From assembly GCA_019747705.1 (NCBI GenBank), contig JAIEQM010000020.1, forward strand, positions 1 through 46,915: 46,915 nucleotides of DNA, read 5' to 3'. Below, piece by piece: positions 25,045 through 33,689 of the stretch. The notes below the pieces were generated by a model. That model was given only the letters and a program-made list of their open reading frames with translations, did no database searches and had not been told where the DNA came from. The number at the start of each line of letters is the position of its first letter. The first letter of the stretch is position 1. The position numbers were made by a program, and so were the translations under genes. The stretch is from Chitinophagaceae bacterium. GTDB lineage: Bacteria > Bacteroidota > Bacteroidia > Chitinophagales > Chitinophagaceae.

Positions 25045-26412
25045 TTACTTACTGAATTTTCGCCTGACAGTATTCATAAGAAACATGGCTGTAAAACGAG
25101 CCCGCAGATAATATATACGGTAAGCTTTGTTCAGCATTTTTTTTACAATTACAGGGCTGAGATGTTCATGCCTGAACACCAGCGAAAACTGTCCATATTG
25201 TTCAAAATCATCTGTAAGCAGCCGGTTTTGCATCTGCATCTGTGTGTAATATCCCGTTCCCGGGTAAGGAGTGGAAACAGCAAATCGTGCAGTGAGTGTG
25301 TTGAGTCTTTTGGCATAGGCAATTGTATTCATAACAGTTAGCTCAGTATCGCCTTCCATTCCTATTATGTAAAAAGCGCTCACATTAATCCCTTTCTTTT
25401 TACAGTACCGGATTATTTTTTCCTGGTGAGATTCATCCACAAGTAACCTCTTGTTTCGCTTCGCAATTATTTTATCGGATGTCTCAATACCGGCATTTAT
25501 GTTTCGCAGACCCGCATTGTACATAATGTCAATATTTTGCTCGTTCAGCAGGTCAAGTCTTGTTTCAATGCCCCAATAAATTTTCAGTTTTCGTTTAATA
25601 AGTTCCTCTGAAAACTCTTCAATGTAGCCTTTCTTTAATCCAAAAACAGGGTCACGGAACTGTATGGCTTTTATATTAAACTGCTTTTGTAAACAGACGA
25701 TATCATCTGCTACCTTTTTTACTGAACGTTGTCTTATAACCGCTCCCTGTTCTTTTCCGTATACACAGTAAAACCTGCAACTGTAAGGACAGCCTTTACT
25801 TGCCTGTAAAATTAGAAATGGTTGATAGGGCAGAATGGGATGATAGCTGTATGAAGTAACAGGGAATCCGGTAAAGTCCGGTAAAGGCAGCTCCTCCATA
25901 TCCGTTAAGGATAACACATTCACCTGCCCTTCCAACTGAAATGTGCTTATAAATTCATTCATGAAAAATGCCTCCGCTTCTCCAAGAATGACAAAATCAG
26001 CTGTTCTGAACAAATGAGGCATTAGTGCAGGGAAGGGGCCAAAAAAACCAATCTTTGAATTTGGGAATTGTTCTTTCAACTTAAGGCAGTGTTCATTTTC
26101 ATTCTTGAAATCAACGATAGTTCCATACAAAAGAATGACATCAAAATGAACATTTGCAAGTGGTATTTCATTTTCAAAATACTGAACTGAAAACCCTTTT
26201 TGTTTTAAAATGCCCTGCAAAAAAGCAAAAGAAAGAACCGGCAGCCTTATACCTTTTGCCTTAACACGCATCAGGATTTTTGAAAAAAGTGAATTCCCAT
26301 AATCATCATGGGTTCCAAATCCACCATTTAGATCCTTGTTCATAGCTGCCTTATTCCCTTTACCGGAAACATGCACTAATGCAAATGAAATATGAACTGC
26401 GGTTTCATTCAA
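25045..26412 (-). CDS. B12-binding-type radical SAM protein with a CxxxCxxxC cluster motif
   Basis: A 455-residue protein. The N-terminal part (about 30-165) looks like a Rossmann-type B12-binding domain (FAFLQGILKQKGFSVQYFENE; GFFGPFPALMPH; ADFVILGEAE). The radical SAM barrel begins with SKGCPYSCRFYCVYGKEQ, followed by IQFRDPVFG and a C-terminal half with AGIETSDKII and YIIGMEGD. The cluster cysteines are spaced CxxxCxxxC instead of the canonical CxxxCxxC, one residue too many. The reaction is unknown. Start could also be the ATG at about 26343. It lies 15 bases downstream of parC. Confidence 0.82.
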   Translation of the reverse strand: MNETAVHISFALVHVSGKGNKAAMNKDLNGGFGTHDDYGNSLFSKILMRVKAKGIRLPVLSFAFLQGILKQKGFSVQYFENEIPLANVHFDVILLYGTIVDFKNENEHCLKLKEQFPNSKIGFFGPFPALMPHLFRTADFVILGEAEAFFMNEFISTFQLEGQVNVLSLTDMEELPLPDFTGFPVTSYSYHPILPYQPFLILQASKGCPYSCRFYCVYGKEQGAVIRQRSVKKVADDIVCLQKQFNIKAIQFRDPVFGLKKGYIEEFSEELIKRKLKIYWGIETRLDLLNEQNIDIMYNAGLRNINAGIETSDKIIAKRNKRLLVDESHQEKIIRYCKKKGINVSAFYIIGMEGDTELTVMNTIAYAKRLNTLTARFAVSTPYPGTGYYTQMQMQNRLLTDDFEQYGQFSLVFRHEHLSPVIVKKMLNKAYRIYYLRARFTAMFLMNTVRRKFSK

Positions 26413-26427
26413 AACAAATCAATAATT

Positions 26428-28941
26428 TTACTCAAACAATTCCCCCTGGTTCGTTTTCTCTTCCTTTACCCATTCCATTTCAATACTCTTATTAAAATCT
26501 GTGAGTTTGGCGCCAACAGCTTTCCAGCCCATCACTTCAGCTACTTTGGCTAACTTAATTTTTGCTTTGCGTATTTGTGTGCCCCTGCCGCTTTGCATAG
26601 CCAGTACAGGTTCTTCATCCGTGGTAACAGCCTCAACATAATTCCCATCACCTTCCTTAATAAAGAAGAATTTGTTTTTTAATGTAGTGGTTTCAATCTT
26701 GAAACGTTTTACATTGTACTGGTACTTGTCGTTATCCAGATAAACTGCCGTTACAATACTTTCTGATTTGAATAATTCTATGAGCAGCACATTCTCTGGG
26801 TCAAAACGCTGGGTGAGTTCCTGATCAGTGATTTCATAATTACCATCTTTGTAAATCACCAGTATTTTATCTTCAGGTTCAAACTTGCCGAGATACATTC
26901 CTTTCTCTTCTGTATTCAGGCGACCAAACTTATCATCAAACCACATCTTCTTTCCGCTGAGTGTGGCTTTTCCTTTCTCTTTAAACTTGATGGATTTAAC
27001 GGGATACTTGGTTACCTGGTTGCCCATACTGCTGCGGCCTTTGATATCCAGTTCTTCAAAATAAAAATCAAACTCTTTTATTCGTGCCGTACAAGTGGGG
27101 CTCAACACCACTTTCACCACTTCTGCTTCACCATTGGGGTTTACGCTGAAATAATGCACTTTGCTTTTATCATCTCCTTTGGTCAAATCATATTCTTTGT
27201 CACGAGTTACACCTGTTACATTAAATCGCTTGGCATAACTCACTCCGCCTTTGCCATCTGCATAAATCATATTGTAGGTAGTGCGTTCATCATTCTTTTG
27301 AAATACAGCAGCATGAATGATGTCTTTACCGATATAGGTCTTCTCTCCCACTTTTACCACCTTCATCAGTCCACGTTTGGTGAACACGATGATATCGTCA
27401 AAATCGGAACAGTCAAACAAGTACTCATCTTTTTTAATGCTGGTGCCAATAAAACCATCTTCACGGTTTACATACAATTTGGTATTGGCAATGGCTACTT
27501 GTTTAACTTGAATCGTTTCAAACGGTTTGATTTCTGTTTTCCGTTCTCTGCCTTTTCCGTATTTCTTCAGCAGGTTTTCATAATAGGCCACAGCAAAATC
27601 AACAAGATTGTCCAAATCATATTTCACCTGTTTGATGTCTGCTTCCAGTCCTTTAATTTGTGCATTGAGTTCATCAATATCCAAACGGTAAATGCGGCGA
27701 ACAGGTTTTTCAGTAAGCTTTAAAATATCTTCTCTTGTAATGGCTCTGCGTAATTGCTTGAGGAAAGGAACAAATGCTTTATCAATCGCTTCAATTACTT
27801 TATCCCAGGTTTCATGTTTCTTCTCCAGCTCTTTGTAAATCTTTTCTTCAAAGAATATTTTTTCGAGTGAAGTGTAATGCCATTTCTCCTGTAGTTCGCC
27901 GAGTTTAATTTCCAGTTCTTTCTTCAACAGTTCTTTTGTTTGGTCGGCGCTGTAACGCAGCAATTCACTTACACCCATAAATTGCGGCTTATCACCCACC
28001 ACCACACATGCATTGGGACTAATGGAAATTTCACAATCCGTAAATGCATACAAGGCATCAATCGTAATATCGGGCGAAATACCAGGCGCTAAATCAATCT
28101 GCACTTCTACTTCCGCCGCTGTGTTATCCGTAACTTTTTTGATTTTTATTTTCCCCTGCTCGTTGGCTTTTACAATACTCTCCATGAGTTGAGTTGTTGT
28201 AACACCATAGGGCACATCACGAATAGCCAGTGTTTTTTTATCCAGTTCTTCAATTCTTGCACGAACTCTTACTTTACCTCCACGTTTGCCGTCATTGTAA
28301 TTTTCAGCATCCATCATACCGCCTGTCTGAAAATCAGGAAGCAGTTCAAAACGTTTGCCACGCAAATGTTTAATAGATGCTTCAATGAGTTCACAAAAGT
28401 TATGCGGAAGAATTTTTGTGGAAAGACCCACTGCAATACCATCAGCTCCCTGTGCCAGCAACAATGGAAATTTCATGGGCAGCACAACAGGTTCATTCTT
28501 TCTTCCGTCGTAACTCAGTTGCCATTCAGTTGTTTTATTGTTGAATGCAACTTCCAATGCAAACTTGCTCAAACGTGCTTCAATATAACGTGGCGCCGCC
28601 GCATCATCACCAGTACGCACATCGCCCCAGTTACCCTGTGTATCAATCAGCAAATCTTTCTGACCAAGATTTACCAATGCATCACCAATGCTTGCATCGC
28701 CATGCGGATGGTATTGCATGGCCTGACCAATGATATTCGCCACTTTGTTATAACGTCCATCATCCATTTCTTTCATGGCATGAAGGATGCGCCGCTGCAC
28801 AGGCTTTAAGCCATCTTCAATAGCAGGCACGGCCCGTTCCAGAATTACATAGGATGCATAATCAAGGAACCAGTTTTTGTACTGTCCCTGCACACCGTTT
28901 TCATTGTCAAAAATGTTTTCTTTCTTTTTTGCTGCACTCAT
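26428..28941 (-). CDS. parC: DNA topoisomerase IV subunit A
   Basis: An 837-residue type IIA topoisomerase breakage-reunion subunit. The active-site Tyr119 lies in AAPRYIEARL. The quinolone-determining segment YHPHGDASIGDALV (78-91) has Ala at the position of E. coli ParC Ser80 and Asp at Glu84, which I take to be the normal Bacteroidetes state. The winged-helix and tower regions and a degenerate C-terminal beta-propeller (about 500-800) follow. With ParE it unlinks daughter chromosomes. parE lies about 1.9 kb upstream on the same strand, with two small genes and repeats in between. Confidence 0.93.
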   Translation of the reverse strand: MSAAKKKENIFDNENGVQGQYKNWFLDYASYVILERAVPAIEDGLKPVQRRILHAMKEMDDGRYNKVANIIGQAMQYHPHGDASIGDALVNLGQKDLLIDTQGNWGDVRTGDDAAAPRYIEARLSKFALEVAFNNKTTEWQLSYDGRKNEPVVLPMKFPLLLAQGADGIAVGLSTKILPHNFCELIEASIKHLRGKRFELLPDFQTGGMMDAENYNDGKRGGKVRVRARIEELDKKTLAIRDVPYGVTTTQLMESIVKANEQGKIKIKKVTDNTAAEVEVQIDLAPGISPDITIDALYAFTDCEISISPNACVVVGDKPQFMGVSELLRYSADQTKELLKKELEIKLGELQEKWHYTSLEKIFFEEKIYKELEKKHETWDKVIEAIDKAFVPFLKQLRRAITREDILKLTEKPVRRIYRLDIDELNAQIKGLEADIKQVKYDLDNLVDFAVAYYENLLKKYGKGRERKTEIKPFETIQVKQVAIANTKLYVNREDGFIGTSIKKDEYLFDCSDFDDIIVFTKRGLMKVVKVGEKTYIGKDIIHAAVFQKNDERTTYNMIYADGKGGVSYAKRFNVTGVTRDKEYDLTKGDDKSKVHYFSVNPNGEAEVVKVVLSPTCTARIKEFDFYFEELDIKGRSSMGNQVTKYPVKSIKFKEKGKATLSGKKMWFDDKFGRLNTEEKGMYLGKFEPEDKILVIYKDGNYEITDQELTQRFDPENVLLIELFKSESIVTAVYLDNDKYQYNVKRFKIETTTLKNKFFFIKEGDGNYVEAVTTDEEPVLAMQSGRGTQIRKAKIKLAKVAEVMGWKAVGAKLTDFNKSIEMEWVKEEKTNQGELFE

Positions 28942-29030
28942 TTCTTAAAAATCAATTTTATTTACCCGCCGTAGTTTTAACGAAGGCGGGTGTACTTAGC
29001 TGTTGAACTGCTATTGAGCTGTTGTTGCGT

Positions 29031-29130
29031 CGCACTCTTGTACGTTCAGTAATTCTATTCAACACCCACCCCTTTCAATCAACGTTTATGTTTGTTACTC
29101 CGCCGCCCCTCCAAGGAGGGGATAAACATC
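29031..29130. repeat. Interspersed repeat family B, copy 2 (inverted)
   Basis: The reverse complement of the repeat at 22464-22561, including TTTCAATCAACGTTTATG and the CCCCTCC/GGAGGGG hairpin. It lies in the 28942-29218 gap upstream of parC, which otherwise shows nothing coding. Together the two copies bracket about 6.5 kb carrying accD, smpB, the barrel gene, the radical SAM gene and parC. Confidence 0.8.
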
Positions 29131-29138
29131 TTGCAATT

Positions 29139-29228
29139 CACATTTCAACCACTCCAATTTTAATCAATCCTTCCAATAAGCAGGGGCTGTGGTTGGAAAG
29201 TCTCCCCTTGGGGGAGATTTAGAGGGGC
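29139..29228. repeat. Repeat family C, long copy 1 (carries the DUF4260 stop codon)
   Basis: About 90 bp nearly repeated in direct orientation at 29713-29800 (shared blocks CACATTTCAACC, ATCAAT, AAGCA..GGGCTGTG, GAAAGTC). It ends in the palindrome CTCCCC-TT-GGGGGAG. On the minus strand, the palindrome followed by ACTTTCC lies directly after the DUF4260 stop, so it can act as a terminator. Confidence 0.75.
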
Positions 29229-29590
29229 TTTTCACCTAAATGCGTAAACTTAAATCCGTTTTCATATTTCAAACCATATCCAAAAAATCTATCCATGCTG
29301 GAATGGCCGAATAAAACAATTCCAAGAACAAATACCCAATCAGAATCGAATAGCGGGAATACTAATTTTAAAAGGTAAGCAATTACACAAATTAGTAAAG
29401 CCAATCCTTTATGATGAAACAAATTATAACTCCACGCTCCAATTTTATTTCCTGCCAAATATCCAAGCATACTTACATCCGGCCCGAGAAACATCAACAA
29501 ATACCACCACCAATTAACTTGAAAGAAGTACAAAAGAATTATACATCCAATCCACATCGCCAGCTCTTCTAATTTTAAAACAAGTTTCAT
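29219..29590 (-). CDS. DUF4260 family membrane protein
   Basis: A 123-residue hydrophobic protein with four predicted transmembrane segments. Family-typical sequence includes FLGPDVSMLGYLAGNKIGAWSYNLFHHKGLAL and the C-terminal HSSMDRFFGYGLKYENGFKFTHLG. Function unknown. The last codons and stop (...GEKPL) lie in repeat family C. The gene is flanked on both sides by direct copies of that repeat and lies in the space between parC and parE. Confidence 0.88.
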   Translation of the reverse strand: MKLVLKLEELAMWIGCIILLYFFQVNWWWYLLMFLGPDVSMLGYLAGNKIGAWSYNLFHHKGLALLICVIAYLLKLVFPLFDSDWVFVLGIVLFGHSSMDRFFGYGLKYENGFKFTHLGEKPL

Positions 29591-29610
29591 TTGTTCTTTT
29601 CAATTTTGTT

Positions 29611-29652
29611 TCCACCTCATCCTCTATCTCCTTCTCCTCATGGAGAAGGAGC
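29611..29652. repeat. Repeat family D palindrome, copy 1
   Basis: The head CACCTCATCC is followed by a 10-bp perfect stem CTCCTTCTCC/GGAGAAGGAG (29628-29651) with a TCAT loop. Related copies lie at 32904-32940 and 33119-33180. Confidence 0.75.
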
Positions 29653-29712
29653 GGTGCTTCATCACTCTTACAATCTATTTATCTTCCACATCATCTTTAT
29701 CACTTTAATCAC

Positions 29713-29800
29713 CACATTTCAACCTCTCCAATATTTATCAATCTCTCCAACAAGCAAGGGCTGTGTTCAGAAAGTCCCCCTTCAGGGGGATTTAGGGGGT
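29713..29800. repeat. Repeat family C, long copy 2
   Basis: A direct copy of 29139-29228, about 575 bases further on, ending in CCCCC-TTCA-GGGGG and GATTTAGGGGG. It lies 5 bases beyond the stop of the minus-strand DUF1835 gene and can form its terminator. Confidence 0.75.
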
Positions 29801-29805
29801 TGGGT

Positions 29806-30633
29806 TTACTGCTCAAACAACACCCCCGCCTTCTTCTTCACTTCAAAGTCTTTCATGTTTTTTACAGTGCCTTGTACATCATACACATCTGTAGCCAGCA
29901 ATTGCTTTAATCGCCACAGTAAAAACATGTCGCCGGTTGTGTGTTTGGCCTTATTCAAAAAATTGTGAATGATTTTACTTGCTTTTTGCCAGTCAACTGT
30001 AATGTATGTTTTCAACTCAGTGTCATAAAAATCAACTTCTTTCTGCGAAAGTTTTTTACCACCTTCCAGCAAGCGAACCTGCTTTTCTTCATTGCACAAT
30101 TTGGTCCATTCATCTGGGTCCACTTCAAACTCACTGGTTGTAATGAGGCGTGAGAGTTTTTTTGCCTTCAGCATTTCTTTCGGCTGAATATGACTGATCC
30201 ATTCAGGATAAAAAATATTTCCTTTCTCATTAATGAATGGCAGGTTGTTGAGATACAAAATATAAATCCTTCCCTGGAATGCTTTCAACTGACTCATCAG
30301 CCAATAATAACCACTCACATCATGTTTGTTTTGGGCAGCCCATATCCAAACTTTTTCTTCAGCATCAGCATTCAGCTTTTCTATTAATTCGGTAACGAGT
30401 TTGTTATCATCTACAATTCCCTTATCAAGGTTTCCTTCAAGGTCGCCGCCAGTTAATACTTCTCTCCACCAATTCTTACGTGCTGCAATACCTTCTTCTG
30501 TATAAATATCTTTGATGGGACCCACTGCATAATCATCCCTCACCAATAACACTTCACCTGCAAGTGTTTCATCTAACTCTATGGCCTGTTGTAAAATGGC
30601 AACATCTGGTTCATTAAAAACTATGTGTATCAT
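29806..30633 (-). CDS. DUF1835 domain-containing protein
   Basis: A 275-residue soluble protein. The N-terminal 120 residues match the DUF1835 pattern: MIHIVFNEPDVAILQQAIELDE, GEVLLVRDDYAVGPI, and later VWIWAAQNKHDVSGYYWLMSQL. The C-terminal half has the related helical region (LSRLITTSEFEVDPDEW ... DFYDTELKTYI). No catalytic assignment is known to me. It lies between parE and the DUF4260 gene on the same strand. A small antitoxin-like fragment separates it from parE. Confidence 0.88.
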   Translation of the reverse strand: MIHIVFNEPDVAILQQAIELDETLAGEVLLVRDDYAVGPIKDIYTEEGIAARKNWWREVLTGGDLEGNLDKGIVDDNKLVTELIEKLNADAEEKVWIWAAQNKHDVSGYYWLMSQLKAFQGRIYILYLNNLPFINEKGNIFYPEWISHIQPKEMLKAKKLSRLITTSEFEVDPDEWTKLCNEEKQVRLLEGGKKLSQKEVDFYDTELKTYITVDWQKASKIIHNFLNKAKHTTGDMFLLWRLKQLLATDVYDVQGTVKNMKDFEVKKKAGVLFEQ

Positions 30634-30665
30634 AAATAAAAAGTCAAAAGTTAAAAATTAAAAAA

Positions 30666-30800
30666 CTATAAAGCATCTGCAAGAGTTTGTTTTTTCATCT
30701 TTCCTTCCTGCATCATCTTTACTTGAGCAAAAGCAATTTTTAAATCCTTTTTTATTTTTTGTATTAGTTTATTAGTTTTAGTAAGCTTCGCTTTTTTCAC
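30666..30800 (-). pseudogene. Antitoxin-like remnant (44 codons)
   Basis: A short frame from a GTG (30800) to TAG (30666-30668) ends in KIKKDLKIAFAQVKMMQEG followed by KMKKQTLADAL. It aligns without gaps to the C-terminal half of the antitoxin at 7300-7518 (KLKSDLAQSFDEVKRMRQG then KIKKQSLQDFL), with 16 of 30 residues identical by eye. The N-terminal DNA-binding half is missing (stop codon just upstream in frame) and no toxin follows. It is either the relic of a lost TA pair or a short stand-alone antitoxin tail. Confidence 0.7.
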
Positions 30801-30837
30801 TTGAATTTAAATTGTAGGTTATAAAACATCGGAGGCT

Positions 30838-30867
30838 AAAAGTCCCCCTTCGGGGGATTTAGGGGGC
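30838..30867. repeat. Repeat family C, short copy (carries the parE stop codon)
   Basis: The core is AAAAGTCCCCC-TT-CGGGGGATTTAGGGGGC. Read on the minus strand, GCCCCC encodes the last residues of ParE (Ala-Pro) and the next three bases are its TAA stop. The CCCCCG/CGGGGG hairpin plus ACTTTT forms a terminator directly after it. Confidence 0.8.
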
Positions 30868-32748
30868 ATCCACCAAATCCAACTCCACTCTCAAATTTCC
30901 AATAATAAACTCCTGCCTTTCCTGTGTGTTCTTACCCATATAATATTCCAGCACCTGCTGAATATGTGTTTCGGGTAACAACATAACGGGTTGCTTGCGC
31001 ATTTCAGGGCCAATGAAACGGGCAAACTCATCAGGACTTATTTCACCCAAACCTTTAAAGCGTGTAATCTCTGGTTTGCTGCCAAGCTTTTTCACCGCCG
31101 CCTGTTTTTCAGTTTCATCATAGCAGTAAATCGTTTCCTGTTTGTTACGCACACGGAACAACGGTGTTTCTAAAATGTACACATGACCATTCTTTACCAA
31201 ATCGGGAAAGAACTGCAGAAAGAACGTCATCAGCAGCAAACGGATGTGCATACCATCCACATCAGCATCCGTTGCAATAACAATATTGTTGTAACGCAGG
31301 TCTTCATAATTATCTTCAATATTCAAAGCATGCTGCAGAAGGTTGAACTCTTCATTTTCATACACCACTTTCTTCGTCAGTCCAAAACAATTAAGCGGTT
31401 TACCACGCAAACTGAACACGGCCTGTGTTTCCACATTGCGGCTCTTGGTAATACTTCCGCTGGCGCTGTCACCTTCGGTAATAAAGATGGTGGTTTCTTT
31501 TTGCTTTTCAAGAATGGCATCTTTGTCTTTGCCTGTTGCTTCATCGTTGTAATGAAAACGGCAATCTCTTAATTTCTTATTATGCAGATTGGCTTTTTTG
31601 GCACGTTCGTTCGCCAGTTTCTTAATGCCCGCCAGTTCCTTGCGTTCTTTTTCATTCTGCTCAATACGTTTTTTCAACGCATCTGCCACCGATGGATTTT
31701 TATGCAGAAACAATTCCAAATCTCTTCCCAAAAATTCACCAATGAAATTTTTCATCGTAGGTCCATCAGGATAAACAACTGTTGAACCCAACTTTGTTTT
31801 GGTCTGACTTTCAAACACAGGCTCCTGCACTCGCACACTGATAGCTGCCGAAATACTTCCTCGTATATCACTCGCATCATAATCTTTCTTATAAAAATCA
31901 CGGATGGTTTTTACAAAGCCTTCTTTAAACGCAGCTAAATGCGTTCCACCCTGTGTAGTAAACTGTCCGTTTACAAAGGAGTAATATTCTTCGCCATACT
32001 GATTTTCATGCGTGATGGCCACTTCAATATCTTCACCACTCAAATGAATGATGGGATAACGGATTTCATCTGCATTGGTTTTGCGTTGCAGCAAATCCAG
32101 CAACCCGTTTTTAGAAACATATTTCTTTCCGTTGAAATTAATAATCAACCCTGCATTCAAATAACAATAATTCCAGAACTGGTTATCCATGTACTCATGG
32201 ATGTAATGGTAATTTTTGAACACCGTATCATCAGGAATAAACTGCACTTCTGTTCCATTGCTCTCTGTTGTTTTTTCTTCTTTGTATTCTTTCTTTAAAA
32301 TTCCTTTTTCAAACTCGGCGGTTTTTTGTTTGCCGTCACGAAATGCTGTTACTTTAAAATAATTACTCAACGCATTCACCGCTTTGGTACCCACACCATT
32401 CAGTCCCACACTTTTTTGAAACACATTACTGTCGTACTTGGCGCCCGTGTTAATTTTGCTCACCACATCCACCACTTTGCCCAATGGAATACCACGGCCA
32501 TAATCACGCACCGTAGCCACACCTTTTTCAATGGTTACATCAATTTGTTTGCCATAGCCCATCGTGTGTTCATCAATACAGTTATCAATCACTTCTTTGA
32601 GCAGCACATAAATTCCGTCGTCGGGACTTGAACCATCGCCCAGCTTTCCGATGTACATACCAGGACGCAGACGAATATGCTCCTGCCAGTCCAGCGTGCG
32701 GATGGAATCTTCATCGTAGTTAAACAGGTTCTTTTTTTCTTCAGCCAT
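30859..32748 (-). CDS. parE: DNA topoisomerase IV subunit B
   Basis: A 629-residue ATPase subunit. GHKL motifs are [18 protein letters not shown] and [14 protein letters not shown]. The transducer domain has the family lysine in QTKTKLGS. The TOPRIM region has EGDSASGS (about 430) and [13 protein letters not shown], with the Mg-binding aspartates. Length is typical for ParE and shorter than GyrB variants with inserts. The final codons and stop come from repeat family C. Partner parC is downstream on the same strand after two small genes. Confidence 0.94.
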   Translation of the reverse strand: MAEEKKNLFNYDEDSIRTLDWQEHIRLRPGMYIGKLGDGSSPDDGIYVLLKEVIDNCIDEHTMGYGKQIDVTIEKGVATVRDYGRGIPLGKVVDVVSKINTGAKYDSNVFQKSVGLNGVGTKAVNALSNYFKVTAFRDGKQKTAEFEKGILKKEYKEEKTTESNGTEVQFIPDDTVFKNYHYIHEYMDNQFWNYCYLNAGLIINFNGKKYVSKNGLLDLLQRKTNADEIRYPIIHLSGEDIEVAITHENQYGEEYYSFVNGQFTTQGGTHLAAFKEGFVKTIRDFYKKDYDASDIRGSISAAISVRVQEPVFESQTKTKLGSTVVYPDGPTMKNFIGEFLGRDLELFLHKNPSVADALKKRIEQNEKERKELAGIKKLANERAKKANLHNKKLRDCRFHYNDEATGKDKDAILEKQKETTIFITEGDSASGSITKSRNVETQAVFSLRGKPLNCFGLTKKVVYENEEFNLLQHALNIEDNYEDLRYNNIVIATDADVDGMHIRLLLMTFFLQFFPDLVKNGHVYILETPLFRVRNKQETIYCYDETEKQAAVKKLGSKPEITRFKGLGEISPDEFARFIGPEMRKQPVMLLPETHIQQVLEYYMGKNTQERQEFIIGNLRVELDLVDAP

Positions 32749-32903
32749 ATTGGATGTTTATCTTTTTTTTCTTTTTTTATGTTACCAGCTCATGTACAAA
32801 CGAGGGAGCGTATTTGCCACGCTCGTTTCATCGTTCCGTTCTCCGTGGCAGCAAACAATTCAAAGTGCGTTATAAAATGTTTACTACTGCAAATTTTTAG
32901 TTT

Positions 32904-32940
32904 CACCTCATCCTCTTATCCTTCTCCAATTGGAGAAGGA
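32904..32940. repeat. Repeat family D palindrome, copy 2
   Basis: CACCTCATCC is followed by the stem TCCTTCTCC/GGAGAAGGA (32919-32940) with an AATT loop, closely matching copy 1. Confidence 0.75.
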
Positions 32941-33118
32941 CGGTACTAAATGCAAAGCCAAACAGTAGTTTCTTACACATCAGCGGTAAATAGCTTTGGG
33001 CATAATTGAAACCTTACTAGTTATAGTTCAGTTTATATAATGCAGAAATAATTACTACTGCAGAAATGCTTAATTGCTACCGTTGATTGCAAGAATCAAG
33101 CCTGGCCTCCCTAATAAC

Positions 33119-33180
33119 CAACTCCATTTCCTTTCTCCCTTCTCCTTTTGGAGAAGGTGCCCGAAGGGCGGATGAGGTGA
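33119..33180. repeat. Repeat family D palindrome, copy 3 (opposite orientation)
   Basis: The stem CCTTCTCC/GGAGAAGG (33138-33157) with a TTTT loop is followed by a second small hairpin GCCC-GAA-GGGC (33159-33169). GGATGAGGTG follows, the complement of the family head sequence. Confidence 0.7.
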
Positions 33181-33417
33181 GAGGGAACGAGGGTGAGGTC
33201 GGGCAAATATAACACAACGCCCTCCCCTTCCAACAGCAATACTTTTACACATCCATGTGAATAATTTTTTGAATCAGTTAGAGTGACTGTACAATAAAAC
33301 CACCGATGCCATTTGCACCGCAAAACAACGGATTGCGACGTCCGCCCGGCCTTGCCATTCGGACGGGCAAAGGTGATGCCATGAAAAACATCTGCTGGTA
33401 TTACTCCTATTCAACAT

Positions 33418-33456
33418 GCCATCAGACGGGGGCGTCAGATGGCGAACAATTTTTTG
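33418..33456 (+). terminator. Strong hairpin with T-run upstream of a small membrane gene
   Basis: An 11-bp stem with one mismatch (33418-33428 with 33433-33443) and a GGGG loop is followed by GAACAATTTTTT. No gene ends just upstream, so it could end an unannotated transcript or act as an attenuator for the gene starting at 33502. Confidence 0.5.
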
Positions 33457-33501
33457 GCCTGTAAGCATTTATTCCGCAATTTCGCAACACAATCTTTACA
33501 C

Positions 33502-33684
33502 ATGGACAAGAAGATTTATACGCTCCTCACTATTTTCATTATTTATGTTGTTACAGCCGTTTCTATGTCGCTGTTTCCTGGCGCTCAAAAGGTGTTAACG
33601 GCGCTGCTTTTTGGCGGCCTCGGTATTTGCCTTTTCCTCGGCGCCTTTATGATTTGGGTGCTCAACCGCAAGAATGAGGGGTAA
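33502..33684 (+). CDS. Small two-pass membrane protein (60 aa)
   Basis: 60 residues from the ATG at 33502 (MDKKIYTLLTIFIIYVV); the longer upstream frame reads through the hairpin at 33418-33456 and is rejected. Two hydrophobic segments (about 5-25 and 31-53) and a short basic tail. No recognised family. It lies 5 bases before the YdeI-family gene and is probably its operon partner. Confidence 0.65.
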   Translation: MDKKIYTLLTIFIIYVVTAVSMSLFPGAQKVLTALLFGGLGICLFLGAFMIWVLNRKNEG

Positions 33685-33689
33685 TTACC

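Larger units (their letters stand above)
32749..33501. other. Gene-free 0.75-kb region rich in palindromic repeats
   Basis: No convincing coding frame on either strand; the short frames present translate repeats. It contains family D palindromes (32904-32940, 33119-33180), a GCCCG-rich inverted motif near 33341-33366, and a strong hairpin with a T-run at 33418-33456 just before the next small gene. The rest is A/T-rich sequence without recognisable features. Confidence 0.6.

Noticed and set aside
28682..28705. Quinolone-resistance change in ParC (Ala at the E. coli Ser80 position)
   Set aside because: I believe HPHGDASIGDALV is the ordinary Bacteroidetes sequence, so no acquired change is implied.
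28189..28809. Long open frame (206 codons) opposite parC
   Set aside because: Shadow of the parC gene; histidine- and cysteine-rich translation without family features.
29139..33180. CRISPR array
   Set aside because: The palindromic repeats are irregularly spaced, differ in family and flank genes; no regular spacers or cas genes are present.
33070..33468. Several short minus-strand frames in the repeat-rich gap
   Set aside because: They translate family D repeats and GC palindromes in overlapping frames; none looks like a protein.
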